DNA of 64,000 bases. Source: Amycolatopsis sp. DSM 110486 (GTDB lineage: Bacteria; Actinomycetota; Actinomycetes; Mycobacteriales; Pseudonocardiaceae). Position 1 is the stretch's first letter, and every line of letters begins with the position of its first letter. Location of the stretch: positions 1,875,001-1,939,000 of the forward strand of contig NZ_CP080519.1 of assembly GCF_019468465.1 (NCBI RefSeq), in the 5' to 3' direction. Below, piece after piece: positions 18,098 through 26,253 of the stretch. The notes under the pieces were generated by a model. It ran no database searches and was not told the origin of the DNA. It was given only the letters and a program-made list of their open reading frames with translations. The translations under genes were made by a program, and so were the position numbers.

Positions 18098-18859
18098 TCA
18101 GCGGCCCTGCCAGACCGGCATGCGCTTTTCCTTGAAGGCCAACGGGCCTTCCTGCGCATCTTCGGACAGGTACACGGGTTCCCAGATCTCCTCGGCCAGG
18201 TCGTAGGCCTCGGCCCGGCTGTGGCCGGCCGACAGGTACGCGGTGCGTTTGGCGGCGAGCACGGACAGCGGCGCGTTGGCCGCGATGCGCTCGGCCAACT
18301 GCTGCGTGCGTTCGCGCAGGTCGGCCGCCGCGACGACGTCGTTGACCAGGCCGTGCTGCTGCGCCCGCGCGGCGCTGATCGGATCGCCGGTCAGCAGGAT
18401 CTCCAGCGCGACCCGCGGCGGCACGAGCCAGGACAACGGCGCCGCCCACGGCGAACCGCGGCCGACCTTGACCTCCGACACGGCGAAGCGCGCGTGCTCG
18501 GCGGCCACCACGAGATCACACTGCTGGGCGAGCAGGAACCCGCCACCGTAGGCGATCCCGTTGACCGCGGCGATCGTCGGCTTCGGCACGTCGACGTTGC
18601 GCCCGAACTGGGGAAGGAAGTCCGGGGGCGGCACGGTCAGCGCGGTCTCGTTCATCTCCTTGAGGTCGCCGCCGGCGCAGAACGCCTTGTCGCCGGCGCC
18701 GGTCAGGACGAGGACTTTCGCGTCGTCGTCGGCGTTGAAGCGGTGCACGCCGTCGAACAGTCCTTTTCGGACCGCCTCACTCAACGCGTTGCGCGCCTCG
18801 GGGCGGTCGATGGTGAGCCAGGCGACGCCGTTGGTCACCTCGTAGCGCACGGGGGTCAT
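18098..18859 (-). CDS. Enoyl-CoA hydratase/isomerase family protein
   Basis: A 253-residue crotonase-family enzyme. DKAFCAGGDLKEMN and VNGIAYGGGFLLAQQCD form the oxyanion hole, and GRGSPWAAPLSWLVPP follows where the catalytic acids usually lie. Its ATG overlaps the stop of the carboxylase alpha gene by 4 bases (ATGA), so the two are translationally coupled. In the Atu comparison it occupies the position of AtuE, the hydratase that acts on the carboxylated product; this is inferred from context only. The TIGR03084 gene follows after 1 base. Confidence 0.9.
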   Translation of the reverse strand: MTPVRYEVTNGVAWLTIDRPEARNALSEAVRKGLFDGVHRFNADDDAKVLVLTGAGDKAFCAGGDLKEMNETALTVPPPDFLPQFGRNVDVPKPTIAAVNGIAYGGGFLLAQQCDLVVAAEHARFAVSEVKVGRGSPWAAPLSWLVPPRVALEILLTGDPISAARAQQHGLVNDVVAAADLRERTQQLAERIAANAPLSVLAAKRTAYLSAGHSRAEAYDLAEEIWEPVYLSEDAQEGPLAFKEKRMPVWQGR

Positions 18860-20877
18860 CCGGCCTCCTCTTCGGTGATGACGGCGACGATCTCGCCCGA
18901 TTCGACGGTCTGTCCCAGCTCGACGGACAGCTCGGCCACGAGCCCGGCGACCGGCGCGCGCACGGAGTGCTCCATCTTCATCGCCTCGAACACCACGATC
19001 ACCGCGCCGGCCTCGACGTGCTGTCCTTGTTCCGCGACGACCCGGACGACCGTGCCCGGCATCGGCGCCAGCAACGAGCCGGGCGCGGCGTCCGTGCCGG
19101 GCTCGGGCAGCCGGGGTCGTTCGGTAAAGGTGGTGGCGCCCAGCACGCTGTCGCAGTAGACGGTGTCGCTCACCTGGTGCACGTGGACCGTGCGCCGGAT
19201 TCCGTTCACGCGCAGGTCCACCCGGTCCGGACGCGCGTCGAGGACGGCGAGGCCGTCCACAGGGGAACCGTCCACCCGCGCGTCGAGTCCCTGGCGGGTG
19301 AAGCGGTAGGTGACGTCGACGTCGGTGTCCCCGAGGCGGTACTCGGCGCGCTGCGGGGCGCTCGCGACGTTGCGCCATCCCGTCGGCACGACCCGCTGCA
19401 CTTCGGCCCGGCCCCGCCGGTCGGCCTGACTCGCGACGGCGGCCGCCAGCGCGTGCACGGTCACCGCCTCCTTGCCGGGCACGCCGATCAGCGCGGCGGG
19501 ATCGTGGCGCGTGAGGTAACCGGTGTCGGTCGCGCCGGCGGCGAAGTCGGGTTCACGCAGGATCGCCACGAGCAGGTCGCGGTTGGTGACCAGACCGTGG
19601 ATTTGCGCTTCGGCAAGGGCTCTGGCCAGTTTCCGCACGGCTTCGGCGCGGGTGCGACCGTGCGCGATGACTTTGGCGAGCATGGGGTCGTAGTGCGTGC
19701 CGACCACCGAGCCGTCGCGCACCCCGGTGTCGACGCGCACCCCCGGCAGGGCCGGGATCCGGAAGCGGTGGAGCGTTCCGCTGCCCGGCAGGTAATCGGC
19801 CGCCGGGTCCTCGGCGTACAGGCGCGCTTCGACCGCGTGGCCGGTGATCTCGGCTTCCGTCGCTTCCACCGGCAGCGGCTCGCCTTCGGCGACGCTCAGC
19901 TGCAGAGCGACGAGGTCCAGCCCGGTGATCTCCTCGGTGACCGGGTGTTCCACCTGCAGGCGCGTGTTGACCTCGAGGAAGAAGAACTCCCCGTTCGGCG
20001 CCATCACGAACTCGACGGTGCCCGCGCCGGTGTACCCGATCGCGGCACCCGCCGCAACCGCCGCGTCGCCGAGCTGCTTGCGCAGGGCCTCGTCCACGGC
20101 CGGCGACGGCGCTTCCTCGATGATCTTCTGGTACCTGCGCTGGATCGAGCACTCACGTTCGAAGAGGTGCACGACGGTGCCGTGCGCGTCCCCGAAGATC
20201 TGGACCTCGACGTGGCGCGGGTTCTCCACGAACCGTTCCAGGAACACGGTTCCGTTGCCGAACGCCGACGCCGCTTCCCGCCGCGCGCTCGTCACGGCTT
20301 CGACGACTTCCGCGGCCTCGCGCACGATCCGCATCCCGCGCCCGCCACCGCCAAAGGCCGCCTTGACCAGCAGCGGGAAGCCGATGTCCTCGGCCATCCC
20401 GGTCACGGTCGCGGCATCCACGTCGGCGGTGTCGTCGATGGTGGCACCGGGCAGAACGGGAACGCCGGCCTTCGCCATCAGCTCCTTGGCCGCGATCTTC
20501 GACCCCATGGCCTCGATCGCCGCGACCGGCGGCCCGACGAAAACCAGCCCCGCGTCGGCGCAGCGGCGCGCGAAGCCGGCATTCTCGGACAGGAACCCGT
20601 AGCCGGGGTGAATCGCGTCCGCACCCGTGGCCAGCGCGGCTTCGACGATGAGCTCGCCTCGCAGGTAGGTCTCGGCGGAGGACGAGCCGGGCAGGAGCAC
20701 GGCTTCGTCGGCGGCCTCGACGAACAACGCGTCGGCGTCCGGATCGGAGTGCACCGCGACGGTGGCGATGTCCAGGGCTCGCGCGGAGCGGATCACCCGT
20801 TCCGCGATCTCGCCGCGGTTGGCCACGAGCAGCTTCCGGATCGGGCGGGTGCCCGGCGGGGTCCAGCTGGATTTCAA
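18856..20877 (-). CDS. Acyl-CoA carboxylase alpha subunit (biotin carboxylase plus BCCP)
   Basis: A 673-residue biotin-dependent carboxylase subunit. The biotin carboxylase domain begins with RKLLVANRGEIAERVIR and includes the ATP-grasp glycine loop AFGGGGRGMRIV, FLERFVENPRHVEVQIFGD and EVNTRLQVEHPVTEEITG. The C-terminal biotinyl domain has EAMKMEH, with the biotinyl lysine at about residue 634. It carboxylates an acyl-CoA together with the beta subunit encoded just upstream. A TTG at 20877 has GAGG 6 bases upstream and is my preferred start. A GTG at 20889 overlapping the beta-subunit stop is the alternative. The neighbours suggest a geranyl-CoA- or methylcrotonyl-CoA-type substrate. Confidence 0.93.
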   Translation of the reverse strand: MKSSWTPPGTRPIRKLLVANRGEIAERVIRSARALDIATVAVHSDPDADALFVEAADEAVLLPGSSSAETYLRGELIVEAALATGADAIHPGYGFLSENAGFARRCADAGLVFVGPPVAAIEAMGSKIAAKELMAKAGVPVLPGATIDDTADVDAATVTGMAEDIGFPLLVKAAFGGGGRGMRIVREAAEVVEAVTSARREAASAFGNGTVFLERFVENPRHVEVQIFGDAHGTVVHLFERECSIQRRYQKIIEEAPSPAVDEALRKQLGDAAVAAGAAIGYTGAGTVEFVMAPNGEFFFLEVNTRLQVEHPVTEEITGLDLVALQLSVAEGEPLPVEATEAEITGHAVEARLYAEDPAADYLPGSGTLHRFRIPALPGVRVDTGVRDGSVVGTHYDPMLAKVIAHGRTRAEAVRKLARALAEAQIHGLVTNRDLLVAILREPDFAAGATDTGYLTRHDPAALIGVPGKEAVTVHALAAAVASQADRRGRAEVQRVVPTGWRNVASAPQRAEYRLGDTDVDVTYRFTRQGLDARVDGSPVDGLAVLDARPDRVDLRVNGIRRTVHVHQVSDTVYCDSVLGATTFTERPRLPEPGTDAAPGSLLAPMPGTVVRVVAEQGQHVEAGAVIVVFEAMKMEHSVRAPVAGLVAELSVELGQTVESGEIVAVITEEEAG

Positions 20878-20885
20878 GGTGGTCC

Positions 20886-22487
20886 TCACATCCGGAAGAC
20901 GCCGTAGCCACGCTGGCCGGCGACGGTGTTGGAGTGCGCGGCGGACAGCGCGATGCCGAGCACGGTGCGGGTGTCGCGCGGGTCGATGAGGCCGTCGTCG
21001 TAGAGCCGCGCGGTGACGAAGAAGGCGTGCGATTCCTTCTCGATCTGCGCCTCGATCGCCGCGCGGTTGCGCTCGTCTGCTTCGAGGTCGAACTCGCGCC
21101 CGTTGGCCGCCGCCGACTGCTTCGCGACGATGGACATGACGCCGGCCAGCTGCGCGGCACCCATCACCGCCAGCCGGGACCCGGCCCACGCGAACATCAG
21201 CCGCGGGTCGTACGCGCGGCCGGACATGCCGTAGTTGCCGGCGCCGAAGGACGCGGCGAGGTTCACCGTGATGTGCGGAACCTTGCTGTTGGCAACGGAG
21301 TTGATCATCTTGGAGCCGTCCTTGATGATCCCGCCCTGCTCGTAGTTCTTGCCCACCATGTAACCCGTGGTGTTCTGCAGGAACAGCAGCGGCGTGTCGG
21401 TCTGGTTCGCGAGCTGGATGAACTCGCTGGCCTTCTTGGCTTCCTCGCTGAACAACACGCCGCGCGCGTTGGCCAGGATGCCCACCGGGTAGCCGTGCAC
21501 AGAGGCCCAGCCGGTGACGAGGCTGGTGCCCCACAAGGGTTTGTACTCGCCGAAGCGCGACCCGTCGACCACCCGCGCGATGACCTCACGCGGGTCGAAG
21601 GGCACCTTGATGTCCGAAGGCGCGATACCGAGCAGCTCCTCCGGGTCATACAGCGGCTCGTCGGCGGGCAGCGTCGGGCCGGGGCCGAGCTTGCGCCAGG
21701 TGAACTCGGCGACGATCTGGCGCCCGATCCGGATGCAGTCGCGCTCGTCGGCCGCGAAGTAGTCGCACAGCCCGGATACCTTGGCGTGCATGGCCGCGCC
21801 GCCGAGCTCCTCGTCGTCGGCGTCCTCACCGGTGGCCATCTTCACCAGCGGCGGGCCGCCGAGGAAAACCTTGGCTTGGCCGTCGACCATCACCGCGTAG
21901 TCGCACATGCCGGGCACGTAGGCGCCGCCCGCGGTCGAGTTGCCGAACACCAGCGCGACGGTGGGGATCGCCAGCGACGACAGCTCGGTGAGGTCGTGGA
22001 AGATCTTGCCCGCGTGCACGAACAGCTCCGACTGCGTGGGCAAGTCGGCACCGCCCGATTCGACCAGGTTGATCACCGGCAGGCGGTTGATCCGGGCGAT
22101 CTCCAACGCTCGCAACGTCTTCTTCAGCGAGTACGGGTTCATCGCCCCGCCGCGCACGGTCGGATCGTGCGCGATCAGCACGCACTCGACCCCGGAGACG
22201 ACGCCGATCCCGGTCACCACCGAGGCCCCGACCGAGAACTGCGTGCCCCACGCCGCCAGCGACGACAGTTCGAGGAACGACGCGTCGCGGTCGAGCAGCA
22301 GCTCGATGCGTTCGCGGACGAGCATCCGGCCGCGGTCGCGGTGGCGCTGCTGGTAGCGCGGCCCGCCGCCGGCGATGGCCGCCTGGATCTGCTCGGCGAG
22401 CTCGGCCAGCACCTGTTTCTGGTGCTTCAGGTTGGTCTGGAAGGTCTCGTCCGCGGTGTTCAACGCGGACCGCAACACGGTGGTCAT
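20886..22487 (-). CDS. Acyl-CoA carboxylase beta subunit (carboxyltransferase)
   Basis: A 533-residue carboxyltransferase subunit of the methylcrotonyl-/geranyl-CoA carboxylase type. The N-half holds VESGGADLPTQ and VFGNSTAGGAYVPGMCDY, and the C-half holds GILANARGVLFSEEAKKASEF, LLFLQNTTGYMVG and AASFGAGNYGMSGRAYDPR. These glycine-rich oxyanion motifs bind the acyl-CoA and carboxybiotin. The ATG has a conventional position and the gene follows the acyl-CoA dehydrogenase by 40 bases. AtuC of Pseudomonas is the counterpart if the pathway is terpene-like; leucine catabolism is the main alternative. Confidence 0.94.
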   Translation of the reverse strand: MTTVLRSALNTADETFQTNLKHQKQVLAELAEQIQAAIAGGGPRYQQRHRDRGRMLVRERIELLLDRDASFLELSSLAAWGTQFSVGASVVTGIGVVSGVECVLIAHDPTVRGGAMNPYSLKKTLRALEIARINRLPVINLVESGGADLPTQSELFVHAGKIFHDLTELSSLAIPTVALVFGNSTAGGAYVPGMCDYAVMVDGQAKVFLGGPPLVKMATGEDADDEELGGAAMHAKVSGLCDYFAADERDCIRIGRQIVAEFTWRKLGPGPTLPADEPLYDPEELLGIAPSDIKVPFDPREVIARVVDGSRFGEYKPLWGTSLVTGWASVHGYPVGILANARGVLFSEEAKKASEFIQLANQTDTPLLFLQNTTGYMVGKNYEQGGIIKDGSKMINSVANSKVPHITVNLAASFGAGNYGMSGRAYDPRLMFAWAGSRLAVMGAAQLAGVMSIVAKQSAAANGREFDLEADERNRAAIEAQIEKESHAFFVTARLYDDGLIDPRDTRTVLGIALSAAHSNTVAGQRGYGVFRM

Positions 22488-22527
22488 CTCGCGGTGGTCC
22501 GTTTCTCTCGGCTCGCTTGTCTCGGGC

Positions 22528-23682
22528 TCAGTACGAACGGGGCAGCCCGAGGCTGTGCTGGGAGACGTAGTTCAGGACCATCTCCCGGCTCACCGGCGCG
22601 ACCTGCAGCAGGCGCGCGATGCCCCAGTACGGCAGCAAGCCGTATTCGGTGGCGAACCCGTTGCCGCCGTGCGTCTGGATCGCCGCGTCCACGGCGGCGG
22701 CGGCCGCCTCGGCCGCCGCGTATTTGGCCATGTTCGCGGCTTCGCCCGCCGGTTCGCCGTGGTCGTGCTGCCAGGCCGCCTTCGCCGTCATCAGTGCGGC
22801 CAGATCGGTCTCGATCTTGGCCTTCGCGAGCGGGTGCGCGATGCCCTGGTGCTGCCCGATCGGCGCGTCCCAGACGGCCCGCGTCGACGCGTAGTCCGCG
22901 GCTTGGGCCAGCACGTGGCGGGCGATGCCGACGCACACGGCCGCACCGGTGATGCGCTCCGGGTTGAGCCCGTGGAAGACCTGGTGGAAGCCGTTGCCCT
23001 CTTCGCCGACCAGGGCGCTCGCGGGCAGGCGCAGGTCGTCGAAGTGCAGCACGAACTGCTTCTCGGGCAGCTTCGCCGACACCGGCAGCCGCGTCGCGAC
23101 GAACCCGGGGGTGTCGGTGGGCACGAGGAACAGCGACAGCCGGGCGCGGCCGGTGGTCTCGTCGCGGCCGGTGCGCGTGACGAGCAGGACGGCCTCGGCC
23201 TCGTCGACGCCGGAGATGTAGTGCTTGGTGCCGTTGAGGACGAAGTCGTCGCCGTCCCGCACCGCGACGGTCGAGAGCCGGTGGGTGTTGGACCCGGCGT
23301 CGGGTTCGGTGATGCCGAAGACGATCTTCGTCTCACCGGAAGCCATGCGCGGCAGCCAGTGCTCTTTCTGCTCGGCGGTGCCGTAGTCGGAGATCATCTC
23401 GCCCGAGATGGCGGCGGACACCATGAGCAGCAGCAACGGGCAGCCCGCGGCCGCGGTCTCCTCGCACACCATCGCCAGCTCGGCCAGGCCGGCGCCACCA
23501 CCGCCGTACTCCTCCGGCAGGTTGATCCCCAGGAACCCGTTGCGGCCCAGCTCGGCCCACAACTCGGCGGTGGGCTCGCCGGCCTCGGCGCGCGGGACGT
23601 AATACTCCGGCCCGAACTTCGCGGCGATCGCCCGCACCGTGTCCCGGAGATCCCTGTGTTCCGAGGCCTCCTGAAAGTCCAC
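22528..23682 (-). CDS. Acyl-CoA dehydrogenase
   Basis: A 384-residue FAD-dependent acyl-CoA dehydrogenase. Recognisable parts are INLPEEYGGGGAGLAELAMV, FGITEPDAGSNTHRLST, LNGTKHYISGV, and the C-terminal IQTHGGNGFATEYGL segment. It should form the alpha,beta double bond before carboxylation, like citronellyl-CoA dehydrogenase AtuD or isovaleryl-CoA dehydrogenase. The GTG start at 23682 follows AAGGAG at 5 bases. It is the first gene of a seven-gene operon running to the second TetR gene, and operator site B lies 24 bases upstream of its start. Confidence 0.93.
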   Translation of the reverse strand: MDFQEASEHRDLRDTVRAIAAKFGPEYYVPRAEAGEPTAELWAELGRNGFLGINLPEEYGGGGAGLAELAMVCEETAAAGCPLLLLMVSAAISGEMISDYGTAEQKEHWLPRMASGETKIVFGITEPDAGSNTHRLSTVAVRDGDDFVLNGTKHYISGVDEAEAVLLVTRTGRDETTGRARLSLFLVPTDTPGFVATRLPVSAKLPEKQFVLHFDDLRLPASALVGEEGNGFHQVFHGLNPERITGAAVCVGIARHVLAQAADYASTRAVWDAPIGQHQGIAHPLAKAKIETDLAALMTAKAAWQHDHGEPAGEAANMAKYAAAEAAAAAVDAAIQTHGGNGFATEYGLLPYWGIARLLQVAPVSREMVLNYVSQHSLGLPRSY

Positions 23683-23705
23683 ACCGACTCCTTCGTCCGT
23701 CCAGC

Positions 23706-23733
23706 GCCCTAGTGCATAGTGGTTCACTAGGGC
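23706..23733. promoter_or_regulatory. TetR operator candidate, site B
   Basis: A perfect inverted repeat with 9-base arms, GCCCTAGTG and CACTAGGGC. The core TAGTGCA-N6-TTCACTA at 23710-23729 matches site A in 13 of 14 half-site bases with the same spacer. It lies immediately upstream of the acyl-CoA dehydrogenase operon, where a repressor would block transcription. Confidence 0.8.
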
Positions 23734-23873
23734 GGCTTTGGCAAGCGAAGACATCGAAGTGCACTTGACCAGCTGGCGATCCAATTCGGTGATGGTCCAG
23801 CCTGTTCACCCGCCGTCGAATTCAGTGAATGACGGATAACTTGGGTGCGAAGTGGCTACGTTGGGCTGACCGC

Positions 23874-24704
23874 CTAGCCGCCGAGGGTTTCGAGCACGGT
23901 GCGCGCGACGCCGGTGGCCTTGTCCAGCACCGCGCGGGTGAGCGCAAGCATGTCCTCACCGGACGCGCGGGCCGGGCCGACGCCGGCTTCGAGGGTTTCG
24001 AGCATCGCGGTGCGGAGTTCGGTGTTGACGTTCACCTTGCCGACGCCGGCGGCACCGCAGCGACGCAGGTCGGACGGCGGCAGACCGGACGCGCCGTGCA
24101 GGACGAGCGGGACGGTGCCGGCCTCGGCACGGACGCGGGCCAGCCGCGGCCAGTCGAGAGCGGGCGCGCCGCGGTAGCGGCCGTGCACGTTGCCGACGCC
24201 GCACGCGAGCAGCTGGGCCCCCGAGGCGGCGAGGAACGGCCGGACCTGCGCGGGGTCGGTTTTGCCGGACACCTCGACGGCTTCCGCTCGGTCTTCGTCG
24301 CCGGGAACGCTGCCGAGCTCCGCTTCCACGACGACGCCGCGCGGCGCGGCGAAAGCCCCGACCTCGCGGACGAACGCCGCGTTCGCGTCCGGCGGCAGGT
24401 GGGAGCCGTCCGCGAGCACGGCGTCGACACCGTGCTCGATCGCCATGCTGATCAACGCCGCGTCCTTCGCGTGGTCGAGCTGCACGCACACCGGGACGGC
24501 CGCCGCGTCGGCGATCGCGCGCAGCGTCCGGATGAGGCGCGGCTCGGCGGCCGAGGGCGCCACCAGCAGGATCACGGGCAGGCCCGCCTCTTCCGCCGCG
24601 CTGACCACCGCCAGCGCGGTATCCGCCCCGTAGCAGGTGAACGCGGGAATGGCCGCCTGGTCGGCGAGTCGCCGGGCGACCAGGTCGTCGAGTGCCGCTC
24701 GCAT
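23874..24704 (-). CDS. Class II aldolase of the fructose-bisphosphate/ketose-bisphosphate type
   Basis: A 276-residue class II (zinc-dependent) aldolase. Metal and active-site motifs are VQLDHAKD, EAELGSVPGDED, GNVHGRY, LHGASGLPP and GVGKVNVNTELR. At this length, and beside DenD-like and DUF1537-like sequences, it probably cleaves a phosphorylated sugar or sugar acid rather than acting in glycolysis (inference). The frame is intact although both upstream partner genes are broken. A strong hairpin separates it from the dehydrogenase remnant, so it may have its own promoter or lie after an attenuator. Confidence 0.87.
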   Translation of the reverse strand: MRAALDDLVARRLADQAAIPAFTCYGADTALAVVSAAEEAGLPVILLVAPSAAEPRLIRTLRAIADAAAVPVCVQLDHAKDAALISMAIEHGVDAVLADGSHLPPDANAAFVREVGAFAAPRGVVVEAELGSVPGDEDRAEAVEVSGKTDPAQVRPFLAASGAQLLACGVGNVHGRYRGAPALDWPRLARVRAEAGTVPLVLHGASGLPPSDLRRCGAAGVGKVNVNTELRTAMLETLEAGVGPARASGEDMLALTRAVLDKATGVARTVLETLGG

Positions 24705-24735
24705 CGGTCGAAAACTCCACTTCCGGGAGAGAGGT

Positions 24736-24766
24736 GCCGGGACCGTCCACGAAGGACGGTCCCGGC
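24736..24766. terminator. Strong hairpin between two co-directional genes
   Basis: A perfect 13-bp stem, GCCGGGACCGTCC and GGACGGTCCCGGC, with loop ACGAA. It lies between the frameshifted dehydrogenase and the aldolase, which run in the same direction. No T tract follows on the minus strand. It may terminate or attenuate transcription into the aldolase gene, or act as a processing or mRNA stability element. Confidence 0.5.
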
Positions 24767-24770
24767 CGGG

Positions 24771-25750
24771 TCAGCGTCCGAGGTCTTCGAGATAGGCGTG
24801 GACGATGTCGTCGAACGAGAGCTGTTCCAGGCCGAGTTTTTCGGCGCGGGGCGTGTGGAACCGGGCCGGCCAGCTGCCCACGATGGCGCCGACGCCCGCG
24901 TCTTCGGTCCAGTCGATGAGGTCGCTCGTGCCGACACCCGCCACTCGGTCGAGTGCCGCGGCCATTTCCTTCGGCGTGGTGGTGAGCGCGGGCAGGTTCA
25001 TCGCGGTGCGGCTGCCCCAGGTGGGGTCGTCCGCTTCCGCGGCGAGCAGGAGGCCTTCCAGGGTTTTGCGCGGCGACGACAACGCGATCGGCGTGTCCGG
25101 CGGCACCGGGCAGGCCGCGCGTTTCCCCGGCCAGCGGTTCGCGGATGATGCCGGACAGGAAGCTCGACGCGGCGGCGTTGGGCTTGCCCGGCCGCACCGA
25201 CACCGTCATCAGCCGCACGGACCGGCCACGCACGAAGCCCTTGCGCGTGTAGTCGGCCACGAGCTGCTCGCCGATGAACTTCTGCACGCCGTAGCTCGCC
25301 TGCAGGCGCGGGAGCGTCGTGTCGTCGACGTCGCCGACCGGGCCGATCGCCGGGTCGCTGCCGAACACGGCCAGCGAGCTGGAGAACACCAGTACCGGCT
25401 GCGTTTGGAGACCTCGCGCGTATTCGAGCAACGCACGCGTGCCGTCGAGGTTGGTGCGCATGCCGAGGTCGAAGTCGGCCTCGGCCGCGCCGCTGACCAC
25501 GCCCGCCAGGTGGAAGATCGCGTCGACCGGGCCGAGCCCGGGCAACGCGGTGGTGAGGTCGCCGCTGACCACGCGCACGCGCGGGTCGGCGACGAGGTCG
25601 GCCGGCGGCGGGAAGAGGTCGACGAGAACCAGTTCGCCGAGTTCTTCGGGGGCCGCGCCGCCGAGCGCGATCGGGGCCGCGAGCAGCCGGCGGGCGAGGA
25701 CGGCGCCCAGGGAACCCGGCGCCGCCGGTGATGACGATGCGGGCGCTCAT
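24771..25750 (-). pseudogene. DenD-like NAD-dependent sugar-acid dehydrogenase, two frameshifts
   Basis: An SDR/epimerase-fold protein of the D-erythronate dehydrogenase (DenD) type. It begins MSARIVITGGAGF at 25750. An extra C in a CCC run (plus-strand GGG near 25710-25712) then shifts the frame. After correction the reading continues LGAVLARRLL through DLTTALPGLGPVDAIFHLAG, YGVQKFIGEQL and MTVSVRPGKPNAAASSFLSG. A second indel near 25113-25121 (apparent loss of GC in a CGCG run) moves the C-terminal part, from PPDTPIALSSPRKTLEGLL to AYLEDLGR, into another frame. With both corrected the protein would have near-normal length. Either these are true mutations or local sequence errors. Confidence 0.85.
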
Positions 25751-25990
25751 GCCGTCTCCAGACGTTCGATGACCTCGGCGAGTGCCGTCTCGCCGCCGAC
25801 ATTGCCCGCGAAGACCACGTACGGCAGTCCCTGCGCCGGCCCGGAAGCGGGCTCCCACAGCGAGACGATGCCCGGCAGCAGCGAGCCCCGGATCCAGGCG
25901 CGGGTCGATGCCGAGTGACTCCGTGGCGACGTCGGAGGAAGTGATGCCGCCCTTGCCGACCACATAGGACGGTCGGCGCGCGGCGACGGT
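25747..25990 (-). pseudogene. C-terminal remnant of a DUF1537 four-carbon sugar-acid kinase
   Basis: Only about the last 80 residues of a DUF1537 (OtnK/DenK-type) kinase can be read. SYVVGKGGITSSDVATESLG is followed by a +1 shift (extra base in the run at 25902-25904) and then RAWIRGSLLPGIVSLWEP and PYVVFAGNVGGETAL. Its TGA still overlaps the dehydrogenase ATG by 4 bases, the relic of an operon. Family members have about 420 residues, but only some 500 bases separate this stop from the divergent regulator start. The N-terminal two thirds are therefore deleted. The bases from 25990 to 26250 hold no recognisable coding sequence. Confidence 0.85.
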
Positions 25991-26253
25991 CGAACCAGGG
26001 TGTGGGTGGTGCGCGGCCACGCGAACCGGCCGCCGGGCGCTGTCAGCCGCGGTCGGCGTTCGTGTCGTCGTCGCTGGTCGCACCCGGTCTCCTGGTCGTC
26101 GCCGCCGGCGAGGCAGCTGCGTCGTCGGCCGTGGTGGCCTGGCTCAGTACATCCTGTCGGCATGTCGACAGTCCGTCAAGCAACAGTTTTCCGCTAGACT
26201 GCTACCGGCCGCCCGCGATCGCACGTGGTGCTGGTTCGAACGGGGAGAGTGGC

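Noticed and set aside
16388..19159. 923-codon open frame on the plus strand
   Set aside because: Antisense to the AtuA-like, TIGR03084 and hydratase genes, all of which have clear motifs on the minus strand.
23760..23870. ATTCAGTGAAT as a fourth TetR site
   Set aside because: The short dyad near 23820 lacks the TAGTG half-site and the 6-base spacer of sites A-C.
24998..26083. A novel 361-residue Arg/Pro-rich protein
   Set aside because: It is the kinase remnant and the dehydrogenase start read in a frame that continues past the indels into a shadow frame.
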